From Sulfurovum sp. (GTDB lineage Bacteria; Campylobacterota; Campylobacteria; Campylobacterales; Sulfurovaceae): DNA of 14,446 bases. Shown here in pieces: positions 7,749 through 13,263 of the stretch. The stretch is taken from NCBI GenBank assembly GCA_026985755.1, contig JALSPX010000089.1, positions 1 to 14,446 on the forward strand, given 5' to 3'. Made by a program: the position numbers and the translations under genes. The notes under the pieces are model-generated. The model saw only the letters and a program-made list of their open reading frames with translations, was not told the origin of the DNA and searched no databases. Positions within the stretch are counted from its first letter, which is position 1. Each line of letters starts with the position of its first letter.

Positions 7749-8585
7749 ATGATTCGTAATTTTATAATATTTATTTTTATGGGTATTTCAATCCTGCTAT
7801 TTTCTGCCTGTGATGCATGGGATTATGGTGAACATCCACAACTAAAAGCTGTGAAAAAAATTGCAGAGTATGCAGACAGTAATGATACGAAAAATGCACC
7901 TGATGCCAAGCTATATAAAGCAGCAGGTGTAGAGATAGATGCCTCTGATATCAACGCAACAAACCGTTATATTAAAACATTGAGTTACAGTGATGTGGAC
8001 ACTACTGAGGAGATACAGGCTGTTGTAGATAATATAGATGCCTATACCAATATCGCACCTGTTGCCAAGATTCATGTGGAATCTACTTCTGTAAAAGAGG
8101 GAGAAATGCTCTATTTGGATGGCATAGGGAGCTCAGACAGTGATGGAGCAATTGTAAGTTATGAATGGAAAATAGGAACAAAGGTCGTACATCAAGGTAT
8201 CTCCTATGATGCAAAACTCAATAAAGGAAGGTATATTATTGAACTTGTTGTAAAAGATGATTATAATGCTACAGGTTCAGATATGGTTTCTGTGATTGTG
8301 AGAGATGTTGATGATAATGATACTACGCCTGTACCTATCACAGTACTTAAAGCAGTGATAAAAGTAACCGAAAATAATGATACAAATAATTCTTCTGTTA
8401 CGTTAGATGGAAGCACTAGTACATATAATCAGCGTAGTACAAAATTTGAATGGAAAGAGAATAATAAGGTAGTAAAAACAGGAAAAACATATACTGTGAA
8501 AAAAATAGGAAAGCATACAATTACGTTGCTTTTAACTGATGGTGACAAAACAGATTCAGCTACAAAAACAATTACAGTAAAATAA
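7749..8585 (+). CDS. Putative lipoprotein with two PKD/Ig-like domains
   Basis: I do not recognise a specific function. The 278-residue protein begins with a hydrophobic signal ending in LLFSAC, an acceptable but not ideal lipobox (Cys21). Asp follows directly, which in E. coli would favour inner-membrane retention; that rule may not hold here. A charged linker (about 25-100) is followed by a PKD-type beta-sandwich (about 103-186), with the characteristic LYLDGIGSSDSDGAIVSYEW and GRYIIELVVKDDYN. A second related domain (about 201-278) has SVTLDGSTSTYNQRSTKFEW and GKHTITLLLTDGDKTDS. Such domains usually mediate extracytoplasmic protein or polysaccharide binding. The ribosome binding site AAGGAG (7734-7739) is strong. 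A hairpin downstream (8594-8629) probably ends its transcript. Confidence 0.8.
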   Translation: MIRNFIIFIFMGISILLFSACDAWDYGEHPQLKAVKKIAEYADSNDTKNAPDAKLYKAAGVEIDASDINATNRYIKTLSYSDVDTTEEIQAVVDNIDAYTNIAPVAKIHVESTSVKEGEMLYLDGIGSSDSDGAIVSYEWKIGTKVVHQGISYDAKLNKGRYIIELVVKDDYNATGSDMVSVIVRDVDDNDTTPVPITVLKAVIKVTENNDTNNSSVTLDGSTSTYNQRSTKFEWKENNKVVKTGKTYTVKKIGKHTITLLLTDGDKTDSATKTITVK

Positions 8586-8593
8586 TTTTTAAA

Positions 8594-8629
8594 GAATCCT
8601 AGCGATATATAATAGTATCGTTTGGGTTT
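8594..8629 (+). terminator. Terminator-like hairpin after the PKD-domain gene
   Basis: An imperfect stem has core CGATA (8603-8607) pairing with TATCG (8616-8620). It extends through CC/GG (8598-8599 with 8624-8625) and AA/TT, plus G-U pairs, with an 8-nt loop. A pyrimidine-rich stretch, TTTCTCCTCTTT, follows. It lies between the stop at 8585 and the next ATG at 8639. The stem has one T-T mismatch and the U-run is broken, so the call is moderate. Confidence 0.45.
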
Positions 8630-8638
8630 CTCCTCTTT

Positions 8639-9145
8639 ATGCATTTTGATACTTTCTTAGAAATTAAATCTATAGGTGTTTTATTATTCTTTTCTTTTCT
8701 TATTTTATACAAATTACAAAGTATATTTCATTCGTTTCAACAGAAAAGCTTATTGAAAAAAAATAAAACACTAAAAAAATTAAAACGTCTCTCCTGGGAC
8801 GATTTTGAATTGTTGGTGATGGAGCTTTTTGTAAAAAAAGGATGGAAGGTTAGTGGTAATGAAAAAAAAGGTGCAGATGGCGGTGTAGATATATGGATGC
8901 AAAAAAAATCATTTACCAAAAAAAATATCTCTGCGATAGTACAGTGTAAACGCTATGATGATGCTTTAGTGACCATCAAGGTAATCCGTGAGATGTTTGG
9001 ACTCATGCATGAATATGATGTAGATGAAGTGTATGTTGTGACTACAAGTAGATTTACCAAAGAGTGTTATCATTTTATTGAAGGTAAAAAAATAACACTT
9101 ATTGATGGTAGGGCACTAGAAAAATTAATCATGAAGTATAGTTAA
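8639..9145 (+). CDS. Membrane-anchored Mrr-like restriction-endonuclease-fold protein
   Basis: This 168-residue protein has one N-terminal membrane helix (about 11-25, SIGVLLFFSFLILYK), a Lys-rich linker and a C-terminal Mrr_cat-type PD-(D/E)xK domain. Visible elements are LSWDDFELLVMELFVKKGWK (Glu57), GADGGVDIW (Asp80, Asp84) and AIVQCKRYDD (Gln102, Lys104), then the strand VDEVYVVTTSRFT and the closing ITLIDGRALEKLI. The conserved D...QxK residues are intact, so nuclease activity is plausible. Related proteins act on modified or foreign DNA, but many members have no known role. The reading frame contains six runs of 7-8 adenines between 8756 and 8925. The ribosome binding site is weak, and the ATG lies just after a terminator-like hairpin. 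The 3' end overlaps the rubredoxin gene by 4 bp. Confidence 0.75.
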   Translation: MHFDTFLEIKSIGVLLFFSFLILYKLQSIFHSFQQKSLLKKNKTLKKLKRLSWDDFELLVMELFVKKGWKVSGNEKKGADGGVDIWMQKKSFTKKNISAIVQCKRYDDALVTIKVIREMFGLMHEYDVDEVYVVTTSRFTKECYHFIEGKKITLIDGRALEKLIMKYS

Positions 9146-9312
9146 CCTTCATTGTAAGGTTCAAAATCATCTTTGCTGACACCACAGTCTGGACACTCCC
9201 AATCATCTGGTATATCTTCAAAGGCTGTCCCCGCTGCTATCCCACTGTCGGGGTCGCCTAATGTGGGGTCATAAATATATTCACACACGGTACAAATGTA
9301 TTTTTGGCTCAT
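9142..9312 (-). CDS. Rubredoxin
   Basis: A small 56-residue iron protein read leftward: MSQKYICTVCEYIYDPTLGD, then PDSGIAAGTAFEDIPDDWEC, then PDCGVSKDDFEPYNEG. The two CxxC knuckles (CTVC and CPDC) and the DDWECPDCGVSKDDFE string are diagnostic. One Fe bound by four Cys carries single electrons in the cytoplasm, often to oxygen or peroxide detoxifying enzymes. An in-frame ATG also exists at 9315. The AAGGA ribosome binding site is 6 nt from the ATG at 9312 and only 3 nt from that at 9315, so the inner start is chosen. The stop codon overlaps that of the converging Mrr-like gene, sharing the bases TTAA. It is divergent from fabD. Confidence 0.95.
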   Translation of the reverse strand: MSQKYICTVCEYIYDPTLGDPDSGIAAGTAFEDIPDDWECPDCGVSKDDFEPYNEG

Positions 9313-9342
9313 CATTTATCCTTTTTCTTCTATTTTATTTGT

Positions 9343-9348
9343 ATTATA
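9343..9348 (-). promoter_or_regulatory. -10 box for the rubredoxin gene
   Basis: On the minus strand this reads TATAAT, about 30 bp before the rubredoxin start, predicting transcription from near 9336. No -35 is evident. Confidence 0.45.
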
Positions 9349-9414
9349 GGTACATCTATGTGTAATCTGTGTTGAGTAGAGGTATTTACTTGGTGCGGTA
9401 ATGTAATATAAAGA

Positions 9415-9423
9415 TGCTAAAAT
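9415..9423 (+). promoter_or_regulatory. Extended -10 promoter for fabD
   Basis: TGCTAAAAT is a TG-N-TAAAAT extended -10 element, 26 bp before the fabD ATG. The predicted start is near 9430, leaving a leader of about 20 nt that includes the AAGGA ribosome binding site (9439-9443). Confidence 0.45.
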
Positions 9424-9449
9424 ACGATAATTTTAACTAAGGATAACGT

Positions 9450-10397
9450 ATGTCAATTAAATGTGCATTTTTATTTCCAGGTCAAGGCTCTCAATCTGTT
9501 GGGATGGGGCAAGACTTTTTTAACAACTCAGACCTAGCAAAACAAATGTTTGCTGATGCAAGCACTAGAACAGGGATTGATTTTGAGAATCTTCTTTTTA
9601 CCCAAAATGATGATTTGGGTCAAACAGCATTTACGCAGCCTGCTATTTTGCTTGTAGGTGCTATTGCTCACAAACTCTTTACAGATGCTACCCACATTAC
9701 ACCAGCACTTACTATGGGGCACTCTCTGGGTGAGTTTACTGCACTTGTGGCTTCTGGTGCGCTTGATGCCATAGATGCTGTGGAGCTTGTAAATCTTAGA
9801 GGTAAACTCATGGCTGAGGCATGTGCCAAGCAAGAAGTAGGGATGATGGTTTCTTTAGGACTTTCTGATGAAGCAGTAGAAGCACTCTGTGCTACACAAA
9901 GAGACAATGGACTTCAGGTATGGGCAGTAAACTACAATGCTGATGGGCAAATTGTTATTGCAGGAATTAAAAAAGATTTAGAGACTTTGGCACCACTGGT
10001 CAAAGAAGCAGGTGCTAAAAGAGCGATGCTACTTGATATGTCTGTGGCATCTCACTGTCCACTGCTTGAGTCTGCATCTGCACCACTTGAAGCAAAGCTC
10101 AAAGAGATGTTAAAAGATGACTTCATTACACCTGTTATCTCTAATGTCACAGCTAAAGCGTACAATACTAAAGCAGAAGCTTTAGACTTGCTTCCTCAAC
10201 AGTTGGTGAAGCCTGTGTTATATAAACATTCTATGGCGAATATTGATGATGAGGTGGATTGTTATATTGAGTTTGGAAATGGGAATGTACTTAAGGGGCT
10301 TAATCGTAAGGCTACGAAAAAGCCTCATTTTAATGTGAGTGATATGGCTTCCTTGGAGGCTACAATCTCAGCTCTAAATGAATTGGATAACGTTTAG
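9450..10397 (+). CDS. fabD: Malonyl-CoA:acyl-carrier-protein transacylase
   Basis: FabD moves malonyl groups from CoA to acyl carrier protein, supplying extender units for type II fatty acid synthesis in the cytoplasm. The 315-residue length is normal. Motifs in order are FLFPGQGSQSVGMG (7-20), the TQPAILL segment, the nucleophile elbow GHSLGE (Ser92), the substrate-binding Arg117 in LVNLRGKLMAE, NYNADGQIVIAG (161-172), and the catalytic His202 in MSVASHCPLL. A well-spaced AAGGA precedes the ATG. It does not sit in a recognisable fab cluster; the neighbours are rubredoxin and mtnN. Its stop is 11 bp before the start of a repeated structured element. Confidence 0.96.
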   Translation: MSIKCAFLFPGQGSQSVGMGQDFFNNSDLAKQMFADASTRTGIDFENLLFTQNDDLGQTAFTQPAILLVGAIAHKLFTDATHITPALTMGHSLGEFTALVASGALDAIDAVELVNLRGKLMAEACAKQEVGMMVSLGLSDEAVEALCATQRDNGLQVWAVNYNADGQIVIAGIKKDLETLAPLVKEAGAKRAMLLDMSVASHCPLLESASAPLEAKLKEMLKDDFITPVISNVTAKAYNTKAEALDLLPQQLVKPVLYKHSMANIDDEVDCYIEFGNGNVLKGLNRKATKKPHFNVSDMASLEATISALNELDNV

Positions 10398-10408
10398 TTT
10401 ATTTGAGA

Positions 10409-10565
10409 TTCCTTTTATTTGGATTGTGGCGTTGTTGTTCTCTTCATTTTTTTTAGAAAAAAACGAAGTAAAAAAAGCGTCGTGGCTCTCGAATCGCTTT
10501 GCTTTCAAGGGCGTTCGCCACGACAAGGCACGCTTTGCGTGATTGATGAAAGGTGGCTTTGCCAC
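10409..10565 (+). repeat. Structured intergenic repeat, copy A (between fabD and mtnN)
   Basis: Positions 10409-10468 are identical to 11297-11356 over 60 bases. The block ends in an AT hairpin: CTTC and seven T (10442-10453) pair with seven A and GAAG (10457-10468). Next comes a stem GTCGTGGC (10479-10486) with GCCACGAC (10517-10524), enclosing a smaller imperfect stem-loop. Two perfect hairpins with TTT loops follow: CACGC/GCGTG (10529-10541) and GTGGC/GCCAC (10553-10565). The last ends just before the mtnN ribosome binding site (AAAGG, 10567-10571). The first two GC stems recur in copy B with compensating base changes. GTGGC at 10482-10486 could pair with either downstream GCCAC, so alternative folds are possible. 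A 54-codon frame (10378-10542, ATG inside the fabD end) also crosses it, without a good ribosome binding site. I know no named family for this element. Confidence 0.8.
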
Positions 10566-10577
10566 GAAAGGTATATT

Positions 10578-11267
10578 ATGAAGATAGCTATTATGGGGGC
10601 GATGCCTGAGGAGGTGGAGCCTATTGTTGAAAAATTAGATGATATGAAAAAAACCGTCTATGCGGTAAATACCTATTATGAGGGTAGGTATCATGGGCAA
10701 GAGGTAGTCGTAGCGTATTCTAAAATTGGCAAAGTGTTTGCAACACTAACTGCTACAATACTTATAGAGAAGTTTGCTTGTAATACCTTGCTTTTTTCTG
10801 GTGTAGCTGGAGCTATCTCTGATAAATTAAAGATAGGTGACCTGATTATTGCTGATGGGCTTTGTCAGCATGATTTGGATATCACAGCTTTTGGGCATCC
10901 GTATGGGTATGTGCCAGAAGGAGAAGTGTGTATTCCTGCAGATGTGAATCTTCGTAATATTGCAAAAAATGTTGCCAAAGAAAAAGGACTCATACTTAAA
11001 GAGGGTATAATTGCGACAGGCGACCAGTTTATAGCCAATGCAGAGCGTAAAGATTGGATAGGTAATACTTTTAATGCCGATGCTTTAGAGATGGAAGGTG
11101 CTGCTGTTGCAGTCGTCTGTTCTTCATTAAATGTACCTTTTTTCATCTTACGTGCTATTAGTGACAGTGCTGATATGGATGCCAGTTTTAATTTTGATGA
11201 GTTTTTGGAATCTTCTGCGAAGATATCAGCGGATTTTATTTTGTCTATGGTGGATGAAATAAAATAA
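10578..11267 (+). CDS. mtnN: 5'-methylthioadenosine/S-adenosylhomocysteine nucleosidase
   Basis: MTAN (Pfs) cleaves adenine from methylthioadenosine, S-adenosylhomocysteine and 5'-deoxyadenosine. In Campylobacterota the family also hydrolyses 6-amino-6-deoxyfutalosine for menaquinone synthesis, which I infer may apply here. The 229 residues start MKIAIMGAMPEEVEPI (acid Glu12). They carry LLFSGVAGAISDKLKIGDLI, GIIATGDQFIAN, the ribose-binding ALEMEGAAVA (Glu173) and the catalytic Asp196 in LRAISDSADMD. The true start is the ATG at 10578, giving the canonical N-terminus 7 nt after AAAGG. The same frame stays open upstream to 10419, but that part is repeat sequence. The gene lies between two related repeats (copies A and B). 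Confidence 0.94.
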   Translation: MKIAIMGAMPEEVEPIVEKLDDMKKTVYAVNTYYEGRYHGQEVVVAYSKIGKVFATLTATILIEKFACNTLLFSGVAGAISDKLKIGDLIIADGLCQHDLDITAFGHPYGYVPEGEVCIPADVNLRNIAKNVAKEKGLILKEGIIATGDQFIANAERKDWIGNTFNADALEMEGAAVAVVCSSLNVPFFILRAISDSADMDASFNFDEFLESSAKISADFILSMVDEIK

Positions 11268-11296
11268 TATTTGTTGTTTGTGTTTGTTTGTCATAT

Positions 11297-11495
11297 TTCC
11301 TTTTATTTGGATTGTGGCGTTGTTGTTCTCTTCATTTTTTTTAGAAAAAAACGAAGCAAAGTTAGCAAATGCGGTTCACGAAGTGAAAACTTCTTTAGAA
11401 AAAAAGCGTCGTTCCTCTCATGAAATCCCGCAGGTACGAGGACCAATCGCTCTGCTTTCAAGGGTGTTCGGAACGACAGAGCACACTATCGTGTG
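11297..11495 (+). repeat. Structured intergenic repeat, copy B (between mtnN and ttcA)
   Basis: It opens with the same 60-bp block (11297-11356) as copy A, including the T8/A7 hairpin. About 41 extra bases follow, containing a hairpin TTCAC-GAA-GTGAA (11375-11387). Then comes the stem GTCGTTCC (11408-11415) with GGAACGAC (11470-11477), which has 24 extra bases inside compared with copy A. Finally there is CACAC-TATC-GTGTG (11482-11495). Against copy A, stem pairs change on both sides (G-C to T-A, G-C to C-G, G-C to A-T), so pairing is preserved. The element ends shortly before the ttcA ribosome binding site GAGGA (11502-11506). A 72-codon frame from a TTG at 11278 to 11498 crosses it and has a membrane-helix-like start, but it does not match copy A's frame beyond the identical block. 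Confidence 0.8.
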
Positions 11496-11512
11496 ATTAA
11501 TGAGGAATATTA

Positions 11513-12313
11513 ATGGATGATAACCAACGACGAAGTAAAGCTAAAACCATACCTATGAGCAAGAAACTACTAAAGGTCATAGGTAAGACCAATGGGGAGT
11601 TTAGGCTTATTGGCGAGGGTGATAAGGTATTGGTGGGATTGAGTGGGGGTAAAGACTCTCTTGCTCTCATTCATGCGATGAAACATATACAACGCCATGC
11701 GCCTTTTCGTTTTGAGTTTGAGGCGTGTACGATTAAGTATGGGATGCCTGATGAACATTATGAATTTCTCACCAATCATTGTGAAGAGTATGAGATAAAG
11801 CATACGATCTATGACACCAACATTTTTGATGTTTCTCAAGATGCCATACGTGAAAACTCCTCTTTTTGTAGCTACTTCTCTCGCATGCGTAGAGGGGCAC
11901 TCTATAGCTTTGCCCAAGAGCATGGGTTTAATAAAATTGCCCTTGGTCATCATTTTGATGACACGGTAGAGAGCTTTTTTATGAATATGTTTTACAATGG
12001 GAGTATGAGAGCCTTGGCACCCATCTACAAAACAAGCAGAGGTGTGCATCTCATACGTCCACTGATACAGGTACGTGAACGTCAGTTGCGTGATTTTGCT
12101 GTAGAAAACAACCTTCAAATCATCGGAGATGAAGCCTGTCCTGCTATGCTTAAAGATGTCAAAATGCCTCATGCAAGGGCAAGTACCAAAGCATGGCTAG
12201 CAGAGATAGAAGAGAAGAATAAAGATGCTTTTAAAATGTTTAAAGCTTCTTTCAAACATATTCATGATGATACATTTTTAGACCCAGAGCGTTGGGATAG
12301 GGAGGATATATGA
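11513..12313 (+). CDS. ttcA: TtcA-family tRNA 2-thiocytidine synthetase (PP-loop ATPase)
   Basis: TtcA makes 2-thiocytidine at tRNA position 32, activating the base with ATP and using an iron-sulfur cluster. The 266 residues carry the PP-loop VGLSGGKDS (41-49), the helix string SSFCSYFSRMRRGALYSFA (117-134) and IALGHHFDDTVESFFMNMFY (142-161), then IRPLI and GDEACPAM (Cys209). In studied TtcA the helix motif is CxxC, as in E. coli CSLCSRLRRG; here it is C119-S-Y-F122, so one expected cluster ligand is absent. This could mean altered cluster chemistry or a different subfamily. The GAGGA ribosome binding site lies 6 nt before the ATG, just after repeat copy B. Its stop overlaps the next ATG (ATGA), so the two genes are probably translationally coupled. 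Confidence 0.85.
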   Translation: MDDNQRRSKAKTIPMSKKLLKVIGKTNGEFRLIGEGDKVLVGLSGGKDSLALIHAMKHIQRHAPFRFEFEACTIKYGMPDEHYEFLTNHCEEYEIKHTIYDTNIFDVSQDAIRENSSFCSYFSRMRRGALYSFAQEHGFNKIALGHHFDDTVESFFMNMFYNGSMRALAPIYKTSRGVHLIRPLIQVRERQLRDFAVENNLQIIGDEACPAMLKDVKMPHARASTKAWLAEIEEKNKDAFKMFKASFKHIHDDTFLDPERWDREDI

Positions 12314-13263
12314 ATGTATTTAAGCCCCAAAGCCCAAATCGCCTAGACAAAACCCTCACAAACGAACTTGATGTCAGCCGTAACCAAGTAGAAAAACTCA
12401 TCAAAGATGGGCTTGTGTCTGTTAATGGCAAAATTATTACAAAAACAAGCTATAAAGTAATAGAGGGTGATGAGATAGGCTACACGTTTAAAGAAGCAGA
12501 GAAACGTGTGGTACCTCCTATAGACTTCGATGTGGAGATACTTTATGAAGATGAGCATTTGCTTATCGTAAACAAGCCTAGTGGACTCGTAGTGCATCCT
12601 GCGCCTTCGGTGAAAGAGCCTACGCTTGTGGACTGGCTGATTCATAAAGGTATCTCACTCTCTACCATAAGCGGAGAGGAACGTCATGGGATTGTACATC
12701 GTATAGACAAAGAGACTACGGGCGCACTTGTGGTGGCGAAAACGAATGAGGCACACGAAAAACTCTCTGCACAACTCCAAGACAAGAGTATGGGACGTTA
12801 CTACCTTGCACTTATAGATTGTCCTTTGAAAGATGATACAATCGTAGACAAACCTATAGGACGTAATCCTAAGCATAGACTTAAAATGGACGTTGTGCCC
12901 CATGGTAAGAGTGCCAAAACAGCTTTTGTTAAACTGGCACAAACAGAGCATGGCGTCGAACTCATAGCAGCCAAACTCTTTACAGGACGTACCCATCAGA
13001 TACGTGTACACCTCAATACCTTGGGACGTCATATCTTGGGGGATGATTTATATGGTTTTAAGAGCAAAAGAGATAAAATACAACGCGTTAATCTACATGC
13101 ATATCTACTATATTTAGTCCATCCTCAAACGGGTGAAAAAATGGAGTTTGTAGCTCCACTTTTTGATGATATGACAAGATATATGACGAAATATTTTGAT
13201 CAAAGGCTAATTAATGAAAAAATCAACCCTCTTACTATGGACACTCTCTTTACTCACTTTTAA
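12310..13263 (+). CDS. rluD: RluA/RluD-family 23S rRNA pseudouridine synthase
   Basis: This enzyme isomerises uridine to pseudouridine, most likely in 23S rRNA. The 317 residues have an N-terminal S4 RNA-binding domain (about 10-60, NRLDKTLTNELDVSRNQVEK, then LIKDGLVSVNGK). The RluA catalytic domain follows, with LLIVNKPSGLVVHPAP, the active-site loop HRIDKETTGALVVAK (catalytic Asp133), YYLALIDC, and the late motif FTGRTHQIRVHL, then GDDLYG. S4 plus RluA is the RluC/RluD arrangement; the symbol rluD is the best match by overall shape, but target specificity is not proven. Its ATG overlaps the ttcA stop by 4 bp. The last 50 bp overlap the start of the FN3-domain gene in another frame. Confidence 0.9.
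   Translation: MNVFKPQSPNRLDKTLTNELDVSRNQVEKLIKDGLVSVNGKIITKTSYKVIEGDEIGYTFKEAEKRVVPPIDFDVEILYEDEHLLIVNKPSGLVVHPAPSVKEPTLVDWLIHKGISLSTISGEERHGIVHRIDKETTGALVVAKTNEAHEKLSAQLQDKSMGRYYLALIDCPLKDDTIVDKPIGRNPKHRLKMDVVPHGKSAKTAFVKLAQTEHGVELIAAKLFTGRTHQIRVHLNTLGRHILGDDLYGFKSKRDKIQRVNLHAYLLYLVHPQTGEKMEFVAPLFDDMTRYMTKYFDQRLINEKINPLTMDTLFTHF

Noticed and set aside
10419..10577. Upstream extension of the mtnN reading frame to a start at 10419
   Set aside because: This part is repeat sequence matching copy B, and the canonical MTAN N-terminus begins at the ATG at 10578 with a well-spaced AAAGG.
10470..10577. A known SAH or SAM riboswitch before mtnN
   Set aside because: The hairpins do not match the consensus layouts I know, and copy B of the element sits before ttcA, an unrelated gene.
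10409..11495. Insertion sequence or transposon carrying mtnN
   Set aside because: No transposase frame, terminal inverted repeats or target-site duplication is visible; the repeats are direct and differ in their distal halves.
11570..12172. 200-codon frame on the minus strand
   Set aside because: It lies wholly antisense to ttcA, which has clear motifs; the translated product shows no domain and is Lys/His/Ile-rich noise.
12655..13032. 125-codon minus-strand frame
   Set aside because: Antisense to the catalytic half of the pseudouridine synthase gene; Cys/Phe-rich product without recognisable features.
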